From an uncultured Erythrobacter sp. (GTDB lineage Bacteria; Pseudomonadota; Alphaproteobacteria; Sphingomonadales; Sphingomonadaceae): a stretch of 12,070 bases of DNA. This document shows, in pieces, positions 1 through 6,053 of the stretch; the first letter of the stretch is position 1; each line of letters opens with the position of its first letter. The DNA is taken from assembly GCA_947258465.1 (NCBI GenBank), contig CAMYIQ010000029.1, positions 1 through 12,070 on the forward strand, given 5' to 3'. The translations under genes and the position numbers were made by a program. Under the pieces are notes generated by a model, which ran no database searches, was not told where the DNA came from, and worked only from the letters and a program-made list of their open reading frames with translations.

Positions 1-47
1 CGAGGGCGGCGGAATTGTTGCGCGAGTTTTTCAGGGAGCGGCGATGA
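1..47 (+). CDS. C-terminal end of an upstream gene (partial)
   Basis: Reading in the frame that starts at base 3 gives the tail RAAELLREFFRERR followed by TGA at 45-47. The stop overlaps the ATG of the next gene in an ATGA junction, the usual sign of two genes in one operon with coupled translation. The tail is a charged amphipathic helix. Nothing about function can be read from 14 residues. The overlap with a small low-GC gene would fit a toxin gene followed by its immunity gene, but that is inference only. Confidence 0.45.
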   Translation, partial: RAAELLREFFRERR

Positions 48-481
48 AGCTGACCTCGATCACTGCGGAGAGGCACTATTTCAATGAGAAACCTAATGGC
101 CCGCCTCTTCGCCTACTCCTAAGTTTCACGAACGGGAAAACGCTGTGCTTGCGGGTCGCCGGCGATGGTCAGAGGATGATCCTTGATAGCGATCCACTGC
201 CCAGCCCCACGGAGATGGACGAATTCGGCAGGACAGAACTGTCCGACGTGACGCGGGATCTTTTCCCGACGCTTTCTGGCCTTGCAATTGACCGGATCGC
301 TGAACTTGTCTGGCACAGAACAATGGTAGGGATTTGTCTCGAGTCCGAGACCTCCAGTTCATTCTACTTCTGGGTAGACGGCGACGAGCTGCACTGGGGT
401 GACTCCGCAGCATTGCAGTCCCATGACTGGCTCGATGATGTGCTTCCATCCGTCACGGAAAAGACCATCTCGGTGAACTAG
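44..481 (+). CDS. Hypothetical protein, possibly immunity-like, low GC
   Basis: A 145-residue acidic soluble protein with no signal peptide or membrane segment. I do not recognise a named domain. It has a beta-rich N-terminal half (LRLLLSFTNGKTLCLRVAG, residues 22-40), a DEFGRTELSDV block near 59-69 and an aromatic-acidic stretch FYFWVDGDELHWGD near 107-120. Small, acidic, beta-rich single-domain proteins placed directly after a larger gene are typical of immunity proteins of polymorphic toxins, but that assignment is inference. The start is supported by AGGGAG at 33-38, five bases before the ATG, and by the ATGA overlap with the upstream gene. Base composition differs from the neighbours: 62 of 120 bases are G/C in 61-120 plus 301-360, against 41 of 60 in nadC at 1861-1920, and codons such as CTA and AGT appear. 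Its TAG stop touches the stop of the convergent RNase gene with no gap. Confidence 0.8.
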   Translation: MKLTSITAERHYFNEKPNGPPLRLLLSFTNGKTLCLRVAGDGQRMILDSDPLPSPTEMDEFGRTELSDVTRDLFPTLSGLAIDRIAELVWHRTMVGICLESETSSSFYFWVDGDELHWGDSAALQSHDWLDDVLPSVTEKTISVN

Positions 482-1195
482 CTACAACCCCCGCCATATC
501 TTCGCCGCCGCCTCGTTCCGCGCTCCAAAGCGCGCCCGGTCGCAGGTCGCGGGCATGAAGCGCTTATCGTAGCACAGGCGCATTTCTTCGAGCCATCCCC
601 GTACGTTGAGCTTCACGCCGACTGCTTCGCGCGGCCAGTCGGGATTGGCATCGACAAAGCGCGTGCGGATGGTGCCGGCGGTAAGGCCGTCCTCGCGGCT
701 CACGCGATCGAGGTCGGGGATGCGCAGGCCATGCCACAATATGCGGGTGACTTTGAAATAGGTTGCGGGCCGCTTCGTCATGCAGGCGCCATGCTTGGCC
801 CATTGGCGCGCAAGGAGCGCAGCAGAAGGCGAGATACACATGTTCGCCGCCACCTCACGCGGCAAGGGACCGCGCGGAGCAGGGCACCATTGCGGCCAGG
901 TTCGCCCGCTTTCCGGCCACAGCCCATGGACGACCAGGCCGAACATACCCTCGCGTCCGCTGCATTGGCGCGCATGGCGGCGCTGGCCCTTGCGCGGCTT
1001 GCAGAATTCCGGGCTCCAGCTCAGCGCCAGCGTATAGCCGGTGACCGGCAGGCGGCGCGGCGGCGCATCGGGGGTTACGTGTGGCAAGCGCAAGCTGGAC
1101 GGCAATTCGCATTGGTAATGCTGCGCGGCAAGCGGTGCGGACGGAAGCAAGGCCGCCGCGAGCGAAAGGGCGACGCCATGGCTAAGGCGCCGCAT
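482..1195 (-). CDS. Ribonuclease T2 family protein, secreted
   Basis: A 237-residue member of the RNase T2 family, enzymes that cleave single-stranded RNA through a 2',3'-cyclic phosphate. Residues 1-25 form a signal peptide ending LAAQ, so it should act in the periplasm or outside the cell. The first family block is GYTLALSWSPEFC (53-65), then the catalytic block VHGLWPESG (89-97) with His90, and the second block RQWAKHGAC (130-138) with Lys134 and His135. In the usual family motif, HEWxKHG, the second position is the catalytic Glu; here it is Gln131, and the preceding His is Arg130. At least six cysteines (29, 65, 78, 104, 120, 138) could form disulfides. GAGGA lies about five bases before the ATG at 1195. 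The gene overlaps the end of the membrane-protein gene by 14 bases, so it is probably translated from the same message. The fold assignment is firm; activity is uncertain because of Gln131. Confidence 0.92.
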   Translation of the reverse strand: MRRLSHGVALSLAAALLPSAPLAAQHYQCELPSSLRLPHVTPDAPPRRLPVTGYTLALSWSPEFCKPRKGQRRHARQCSGREGMFGLVVHGLWPESGRTWPQWCPAPRGPLPREVAANMCISPSAALLARQWAKHGACMTKRPATYFKVTRILWHGLRIPDLDRVSREDGLTAGTIRTRFVDANPDWPREAVGVKLNVRGWLEEMRLCYDKRFMPATCDRARFGARNEAAAKIWRGL

Positions 1196-1604
1196 GATCG
1201 TCCTCGGTCCGGTTCATCCAGGCTCGGGCATCGGCGCGGAAAAGCAGCACGATGGCCGCAAGCTGGAGACCCGTGACCACCAGGCTCGTCAGCCTGGCCG
1301 GATTCCACGCGGTTGCGGGATCGAAATTCACGAACGGCAGCCCGAAGACGGTCAAGGCCACCAGCATCCATTTCGCGGCAATGCTCGCGCGGCGGGCGAT
1401 AAAGTACCACAGGATCGCCGGAATCAGCAGGCTGATCGCAATCACGCCGATGGCGAAGCCGTCGCCCGACCCCATGGCGGAAAGGGCAGGCTCGCTCCGG
1501 ATTTGAGCCAGGAAAGCGTCGTACTGGACCACGCTATTGACGAGCACGAGCGCGAGACTGAGCAGAAACAGGCGCTCGAACCATAGGATAGAAACCGGAC
1601 GCAT
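1182..1604 (-). CDS. Four-helix integral membrane protein, unknown function
   Basis: A 140-residue protein made mostly of four hydrophobic segments, near residues 10-26, 50-69, 77-94 and 104-122, with short basic loops (RRASIAAK at 71-78) and a charged tail (NRTEDDHAAP). I recognise no family. The frame opens with GTG at 1610, but the ATG at 1604 is preferred because GGGGGA at 1612-1617 sits seven bases before it, whereas that site would touch the GTG. The gene lies 42 bases after nadC and overlaps the start of the RNase T2 gene by 14 bases, so all three are probably co-transcribed. The tight overlap suggests translation coupled to the RNase but does not show a shared function. Confidence 0.82.
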   Translation of the reverse strand: MRPVSILWFERLFLLSLALVLVNSVVQYDAFLAQIRSEPALSAMGSGDGFAIGVIAISLLIPAILWYFIARRASIAAKWMLVALTVFGLPFVNFDPATAWNPARLTSLVVTGLQLAAIVLLFRADARAWMNRTEDDHAAP

Positions 1605-1611
1605 CCCCACT

Positions 1612-1617
1612 TCCCCC
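1612..1617 (-). promoter_or_regulatory. Ribosome binding site of the membrane-protein gene
   Basis: GGGGGA on the minus strand, seven bases before the ATG at 1604. It decides between that ATG and the GTG at 1610, which lies too close to be served by it. Confidence 0.55.
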
Positions 1618-1646
1618 GCTATCGACGGGAAAGGAATGCCCGCAAA

Positions 1647-2507
1647 TCACAAAGGGGTAAAGTCGAGGCCGATATCGGCTGCCGGAGCGCTTTGAGTGAG
1701 GCGTCCGACCGACACATAGTCGACGCCGGTCGCGGCCTTGGCCTTGATGGTCTCGAGATTGATCCCTCCGCTGGCCTCGGTAGGCACACGGCCGGCAACC
1801 AGCGCCACGGCCTCGCGCAGCACGGGCGGCTCCATATTGTCGAGCAGCAGCCGAGTTGCGCCCGCCGCCAGCGCGGGCTCGATCTGGTCGATCCGGTCGA
1901 CCTCGCAGATGATGTCCTTCACTCCGGCTTCGACCGCACGGCGCACCGCTTCGCCGACCGAACCGGCAACGAGGACATGATTGTCCTTGATCATCGCCGC
2001 ATCCCACAGCCCCATGCGATGATTCGAACCGCCTCCCATTCGCACGGCGTATTTTTCGAGCATGCGCAAGCCGGGAATGGTCTTGCGCGTATCGAGCAAT
2101 GTGCAGCCGGGATTATCCATCGTGCGGACATATTCGGCAACCAGGGTGGCGATGCCCGAAAGGTGCTGAACGGTGTTGAGCGCGCTGCGTTCGGCGGTCA
2201 GCATGGCGCGCGCATTGCCTTCGAGCCGCATGAGATCGGTACCCGCCGACACGTTCGCGCCTTCTTCCACCAGAATATCGACGCTTATGCCGGGATCGAG
2301 TGCATGAAAGAAAGCTGCCGCTACCGGAAGACCGGCGACATGGATCGCGTCGCGCGTATCCATTACGCCCGCAAAGCGCGCCTCGGCGGGAATCACGCTT
2401 TCGCTGGTGACGTCGCGCCCGCCGCCCGCCAGCCCTTCACCGAGATCCTCGTCCAGAGTGTCGCGAACGAATGCGGAAAGGTCGAAACCCGGAAGTTGGA
2501 ATGCCAT
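1647..2507 (-). CDS. nadC: Nicotinate-nucleotide pyrophosphorylase (carboxylating)
   Basis: Quinolinate phosphoribosyltransferase, the cytoplasmic enzyme that joins quinolinate to PRPP, releasing CO2 and pyrophosphate to give nicotinate mononucleotide in de novo NAD synthesis. At 286 residues it has the normal family length. Visible signatures are ERSALN (106-111), DTRKTIPGLR (139-148) with the basic residues that bind quinolinate, EKYAVRMGGGSNHR (151-164), IKDNH (173-177), the acidic EVD (202-204), ASGGI (245-249) and SVGR (266-269) of the phosphate-binding end of the barrel. The ATG at 2507 has AGGAG six bases upstream. nadA and nadB are not in this window, so the gene stands apart from its pathway partners here. 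It begins a probable three-gene unit with the membrane protein and RNase T2. Its 118-base leader contains several GC-rich hairpins. Confidence 0.97.
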   Translation of the reverse strand: MAFQLPGFDLSAFVRDTLDEDLGEGLAGGGRDVTSESVIPAEARFAGVMDTRDAIHVAGLPVAAAFFHALDPGISVDILVEEGANVSAGTDLMRLEGNARAMLTAERSALNTVQHLSGIATLVAEYVRTMDNPGCTLLDTRKTIPGLRMLEKYAVRMGGGSNHRMGLWDAAMIKDNHVLVAGSVGEAVRRAVEAGVKDIICEVDRIDQIEPALAAGATRLLLDNMEPPVLREAVALVAGRVPTEASGGINLETIKAKAATGVDYVSVGRLTQSAPAADIGLDFTPL

Positions 2508-2513
2508 GAAGTG

Positions 2514-2518
2514 CTCCT
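2514..2518 (-). promoter_or_regulatory. Ribosome binding site of nadC
   Basis: AGGAG on the minus strand, six bases before the nadC ATG and only two bases downstream of the hairpin at 2521-2540, so folding of that hairpin could affect access to it. Confidence 0.7.
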
Positions 2519-2520
2519 AA

Positions 2521-2609
2521 CCGGGCCGGGGGAGGCCCGGCAAGGGCGCCCGCCCGCCCGCAGCGGGTGCAGCTTGCTGCACGTCTAGCGAGGACGCACC
2601 GACGGGTGC
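2521..2609 (-). promoter_or_regulatory. GC-rich hairpin cluster in the nadC leader
   Basis: The 118 bases between the response-regulator stop and nadC hold three short inverted repeats: CCGGGCC/GGCCCGG at 2521-2527 and 2534-2540 (seven pairs, six-base loop), GTGCAG/CTGCAC at 2567-2572 and 2577-2582 (six pairs, four-base loop) and GCACC/GGTGC at 2596-2600 and 2605-2609 (five pairs). On the minus strand none is followed by a proper T run; the first is followed only by TT. They could be a weak terminator for the two-component operon, a nadC leader structure, or chance in GC-rich DNA. No known NAD-sensing riboswitch was recognised. Confidence 0.4.
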
Positions 2610-2625
2610 CGGTGCGAAAAGCAAA

Positions 2626-3423
2626 CTAATGCACGAACCGCGCGACCACATCCCTGTACGAGCGCGACACCTTCACCTCCGCGCCCGAATCCAGCACCAG
2701 GAAGCACTCGCCATTGGTGTGCGGTTTCACCTGCCGCACCTGGTCGAGATTGACGATTGTGCTGCGGTGGACGCGCTGGAACTTGCGCGGGTCGAGCCGC
2801 CGTTCGAGGTCCTTCATCGTTTCGCGAAGGATCAGCGAATTGTCGCCGGTATAAATGCACATATAGTCGCCGGCCGCCTCGATATGCTCGATCGTGTCGG
2901 TTTCGACGCGGAATATCTGGCCGCGATCCTTGACGTTGATGAGCTTCTCGTACCTGTTCGAGGCCTCCGCCTCCTCGCCGGCAAGCCCTTCGGCGGCTTC
3001 GGGAGCGACTTCGGAAAGGACGCTTTTGAGCTTTTCCGCCTCTTCGGTCGATTTCTTTTCGGCAAGGCGCTGGCGCACGCGTTCGACCGTGTCGGCGAGC
3101 TTGTCTTCGTCGACCGGTTTCATGAGGTAATTGACCGCATTGGCTTCGAAGGCGCGAATCGCGTGTTCCTGGAAGGCGGTGACGAAAACGAATAGCGGCG
3201 GATCGATCTCCATCACGCCCTGGACCACCGAAAAGCCATCGAAACCGGGCATCTGGATGTCGAGGAACACGAGATCGGGTTTCAGTGTCTTGATCGCGCG
3301 AATCGCTTCGCGCCCGTTCTGGCAGGTCTCGATGATCTCGACGTCCTCGAATGGCTCGAGGCGCAGTTGGAGGCCCTGGATCGCAAGCTTCTCGTCGTCG
3401 ACGAGGATGGTTCGAATAGTCAT
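2626..3423 (-). CDS. LytTR-family response regulator
   Basis: A 265-residue DNA-binding response regulator. The receiver domain (about 1-120) has the acidic pair Asp9/Asp10, the phosphorylation site Asp55 in LVFLDIQMPGFDG, Thr82 in FVTAF and Lys102 in YLMKPVD. A charged linker rich in Glu and Ala (about 121-156) joins it to a LytTR domain (about 157-263) with the typical IEHIEAAGDYMCIYT and FQRVHRSTIVNL stretches (near 178-192 and 215-225). LytTR proteins bind pairs of short direct repeats in promoters. The ATG at 3423 overlaps the TGA of the sensor kinase gene by four bases, so the kinase is almost certainly the partner. Its target genes cannot be read from this window; the divergent HD gene is a candidate. 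Confidence 0.95.
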   Translation of the reverse strand: MTIRTILVDDEKLAIQGLQLRLEPFEDVEIIETCQNGREAIRAIKTLKPDLVFLDIQMPGFDGFSVVQGVMEIDPPLFVFVTAFQEHAIRAFEANAVNYLMKPVDEDKLADTVERVRQRLAEKKSTEEAEKLKSVLSEVAPEAAEGLAGEEAEASNRYEKLINVKDRGQIFRVETDTIEHIEAAGDYMCIYTGDNSLILRETMKDLERRLDPRKFQRVHRSTIVNLDQVRQVKPHTNGECFLVLDSGAEVKVSRSYRDVVARFVH

Positions 3424-4649
3424 GTTGCCTGGTGTGCTTTCGGGGGTGAGGGGGAGGGTGTAATGCCTGGGGGAGCCGTGGGTTTCTGAGGGGGTTCGAC
3501 TTGGCCGCGCATGGCTTGCGCATGGCTTAACGCCTCGGCCTCCTCCGTTTCGAAGGGGAGTTCGATCAGCACCGAGAACCCGCCGCTTTCGGGCGAACGG
3601 ATCTCGAAGCGGTGTTCCTCGCCATAGGCCTGGGCCAGCCGGTCGCGAATATTGGTGAGGCCGACGCCGGTCGAATCGCGCCGCGCACGGCTGGGTCTGA
3701 CGGCTGGCAGACCGTCTTCGGTATTGTTCATCGTCATGCCGGGGCCGGTATCGGACACGGTGACGCGCAGGCGCGGGCCGACCACCTGCGCCGCAATCGA
3801 GATTTGTGCGCCTTCCTCTTGCGGACTGACGCCGTATTTGATTGCGTTTTCGACCAGCGGTTGCAGCAGCATGGCCGGGAGCTGCGCCTTTGCCGCCTCC
3901 GGTTCGATGCGGAAGGTGGACCGCAGACGCTCTTCGAAACGCATCTGTTCGATGCCGAGATAGAGCTGCAATGTCTCGACCTCCTGCTCAACCGTCACTT
4001 TCCCGCCCGGCTGGGTGACCAGTGTATGCCTGAGGAAGCTCGACAGGCGGGTCAGCATGGCATTGGCCGTCTCGCTCTGTTTGAGGAGCACCAGCGTGCT
4101 GATCGAATTGAGCGTATTGAACAGGAAATGCGGGTTGAGTTGGTAACGCAGCATGGCGAGCTGTGCGCTGGTCGCCTGTGCTTCCAGCCGTTCGAGCCGG
4201 TCGGCCTGTTCCTCCACCTGAAGGAAGAAATTGATCGCGTAATACAGCGCCGACCAGGCACCGAGCAGGGTGAGGTTGAAGAAATAGATGCCGATGAACA
4301 GCTTGGCGAAATTCTGGCTCGTCGCGCCGCCCGCGACTTCGAGAACCCAACTGTCGATGAAGGCATAGAACCCGGTCGCGATCGCAAGAACCACGGTCGT
4401 CGCGCCCCATGTGACGAGCGGCTTCTGGCGGATCAGCCGGTTGTAGGTGACCGCCAGCAACAGGCTGATCGAAAATCCGGTGATGGTGGAAATCAGATTG
4501 ATGACCAGCCGGTCGGGCGGAAGGTCGTTCGCCAACGCCGACATTGCACGCAGCAGTGTCGCCCCGCCCCAGCCAGCAAGCTGGAGGTTCCAGAACGCCT
4601 GGTTCTTGTTCTCGAAGAACGGCGTGGGTCGGATGGGCAATACGGCCAT
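3420..4649 (-). CDS. LytS/YehU-type sensor histidine kinase
   Basis: A 409-residue membrane sensor kinase of the His_kinase (LytS/YehU) type that phosphorylates LytTR regulators. Four membrane segments lie near 20-40, 48-68, 80-100 and 116-142, followed by a short coiled coil (about 145-165). The phosphoacceptor is His174 in LNPHFLFNTLNSIS (171-184). The ATPase domain shows the N box VENAIKYG (266-273), DTGPGM (300-305) and TGVGLTNIRDRL (327-338). There is no large extracytoplasmic domain, so the signal is probably sensed in or at the membrane. The last 25 or so residues form a proline-rich tail (about 386-409) that is not part of the kinase fold. AGGGG lies about nine bases before the ATG. 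The response-regulator start overlaps the stop of this gene. Confidence 0.95.
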   Translation of the reverse strand: MAVLPIRPTPFFENKNQAFWNLQLAGWGGATLLRAMSALANDLPPDRLVINLISTITGFSISLLLAVTYNRLIRQKPLVTWGATTVVLAIATGFYAFIDSWVLEVAGGATSQNFAKLFIGIYFFNLTLLGAWSALYYAINFFLQVEEQADRLERLEAQATSAQLAMLRYQLNPHFLFNTLNSISTLVLLKQSETANAMLTRLSSFLRHTLVTQPGGKVTVEQEVETLQLYLGIEQMRFEERLRSTFRIEPEAAKAQLPAMLLQPLVENAIKYGVSPQEEGAQISIAAQVVGPRLRVTVSDTGPGMTMNNTEDGLPAVRPSRARRDSTGVGLTNIRDRLAQAYGEEHRFEIRSPESGGFSVLIELPFETEEAEALSHAQAMRGQVEPPQKPTAPPGITPSPSPPKAHQAT

Positions 4650-4661
4650 GTGCGCGAACCC

Positions 4662-4696
4662 CTAGCGCAATTGCGACGAACTGCGCCAGTCGCTAG
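4662..4696. promoter_or_regulatory. Nested inverted repeats in the divergent promoter region
   Basis: The 82 bases between the kinase gene (minus) and the HD gene (plus) must hold both promoters. They contain the perfect ten-base palindrome CGCAATTGCG (4666-4675) and, around it, CTAGCG (4662-4667) matched by CGCTAG (4691-4696). Such symmetry is typical of an operator for a dimeric regulator. LytTR proteins usually bind direct repeats, so the site need not belong to the adjacent regulator. Confidence 0.35.
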
Positions 4697-4731
4697 AACG
4701 CTACCCACAGCCGAAGCGAGGGAGAGACGCG

Positions 4732-5343
4732 ATGGGCGTGCAGGAAAATATCGAACATGCAGCCAGCGAACGCGCCAAGTTCCGCGAGATGAAGGAAGGC
4801 ACGGCCGAAGACTGGGCGATCATTGGCGGCGAATATCGCGCCTTCGCCAAGGGGTTGCCCGACCGTGTGTTGGACCATCTCAAGCTACTCGACGGCGATT
4901 TCGGCGGTTTTCCAGTCGATCGACTCCAGCATTCCCTGCAGACCGCGACCCGTGCACACCGCGACGGGCGCGACGAGCAATATGTCGTGATGGCGCTGCT
5001 GCACGATATCGGCGACACGCTGGGAAGCTACAATCATCCCGAAGTCGCCGCCTCGATCATCAAGCCCTTCGTGAGCGAGGAAGTGCACTGGATCTGCCAG
5101 AATCACGGTGCTTTCCAGGGCTATTACTACTTCCATTTCCTCGGCATGGACCAGAATGCGCGCGACAAGTTCGCCGACCACCCCCATTTCGAGGCCTGCC
5201 GCGAATTTTGCGAAAAATACGATCAGGCAGCGTTCGATCCCGATTACGACAACGAACCGCTTGAGTTCTTCGAACCGATGGTGCGCCGCGTGATGGCGAA
5301 ACCGATCGCCTCGGCCTATGCGAAGGCGCTGGAAGAGGAATGA
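4732..5343 (+). CDS. HD-domain protein of the PhnZ/MIOX-like group
   Basis: A 203-residue soluble protein with an HD metal-binding fold. Candidate ligands are His67 in QHSLQTATRA (66-75), His91-Asp92 in ALLHDIGDTLG (88-98), His102 in YNHPE, His119 or His125 in VHWICQNHG (118-126) and Asp164 in YDQAAFDP (163-170). This spacing resembles HD proteins such as the phosphonate-degrading di-iron oxygenase PhnZ and myo-inositol oxygenase rather than nucleotide phosphohydrolases; that is a pattern-based inference. The region after the last His is rich in aromatics (GYYYFHFLG, 130-138). No phosphonate or inositol genes are nearby, so the substrate is unknown. GAGGGAGAG lies five bases before the ATG. 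It is divergent from the sensor kinase and convergent with the DsbA-like gene, whose stop is only four bases beyond its own. Confidence 0.88.
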   Translation: MGVQENIEHAASERAKFREMKEGTAEDWAIIGGEYRAFAKGLPDRVLDHLKLLDGDFGGFPVDRLQHSLQTATRAHRDGRDEQYVVMALLHDIGDTLGSYNHPEVAASIIKPFVSEEVHWICQNHGAFQGYYYFHFLGMDQNARDKFADHPHFEACREFCEKYDQAAFDPDYDNEPLEFFEPMVRRVMAKPIASAYAKALEEE

Positions 5344-5347
5344 GCGC

Positions 5348-6034
5348 CTAGGTTTCGGCGTCGAGCGCCTTGGCGAGCCGCTCGGCGGGAACCAGCCCTT
5401 CGATCACCTCGCTGCCCGCTACCCAGCTCGGCGTGCCGGTAAATTGCAATGTGCGGGCGAAGGCCATGGACTTCGCCAGTTCGGCGGTCGCTTCGTCGGA
5501 CTGCGCGAAAGCCTCGGCGGCGGCAATGTCGAGCCCGGCGATTTCCGCAGCGCGAGCAATCCCTGCCTCGCTCGGCGGACCCTGTTCGAACATCGCGTGA
5601 TAGAAGGCGGGATACTTGCCCTGTTTCGCTGCCGCGAGCGCCATGCGCGCCGCCTGTTCGCTGCCATCGAAGATGGGCCATTCACGCACCACCACCTTGA
5701 GCTCGGGATCGGTGGCGATCAGCTTGTCGATCGCTGCGACCGACTGTCGGCAATAAGTACAGCCATAATCGGTGAACTTGACCAGCACTTTCGATCCCTG
5801 CGGATTGCCAAGCACCGCACCAGGGAAGGGCTGCTTCACTTCGTCCGCGATCTGCGCCAGTCGGTTTTGCGCATCTCCACGTTGATAGGCTTCGGCCATC
5901 TCGGGCAAGATCTGCGGGTTAGCGAGCAAATAGTCGCGAGTCTGACCGTTGCCGAGTCCGGACAGCGACCATAGCGCGGCACCGGCAAAGCCGAACACCA
6001 GCGCGATCAGCGCGGTCAGCAGATGATTTCTCAT
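5348..6034 (-). CDS. DsbA-family thiol-disulfide oxidoreductase
   Basis: A 228-residue periplasmic oxidoreductase of the DsbA/ScsC-like type. Residues 6-25 form an uncleaved anchor or signal peptide. A helical N-terminal segment (about 33-68) resembles the extension seen in ScsC-like proteins. The thioredoxin-fold domain starts near 80 with VLVKFTDYGCTYCRQS; the active-site pair is Cys92 and Cys95 (CTYC). The cis-proline loop is GTPSW (200-204, Pro202). It can form, break or shuffle disulfides in exported proteins. No DsbB or DsbD partner is in the window, so redox direction is not clear. AGGGG lies about five bases before the ATG. It is the last gene of the four-gene run and starts 19 bases after the M48 protease gene. 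Confidence 0.94.
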   Translation of the reverse strand: MRNHLLTALIALVFGFAGAALWSLSGLGNGQTRDYLLANPQILPEMAEAYQRGDAQNRLAQIADEVKQPFPGAVLGNPQGSKVLVKFTDYGCTYCRQSVAAIDKLIATDPELKVVVREWPIFDGSEQAARMALAAAKQGKYPAFYHAMFEQGPPSEAGIARAAEIAGLDIAAAEAFAQSDEATAELAKSMAFARTLQFTGTPSWVAGSEVIEGLVPAERLAKALDAET

Positions 6035-6053
6035 AAGGCCCCTAATCCGTCAG

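Noticed and set aside
1692..2588. A 298-codon open frame on the plus strand
   Set aside because: Antisense to nadC, whose motifs fix the coding strand.
2596..2620. Intrinsic terminator after the response regulator
   Set aside because: A GCACC/GGTGC stem is present, but on the minus strand the T-rich stretch comes before the stem, not after it, and on the plus strand it is followed by A, not T.
3612..5264. A 550-codon open frame on the plus strand
   Set aside because: It runs antisense through the sensor kinase and then out of frame through the HD gene, both well supported; composition is that of a shadow frame.
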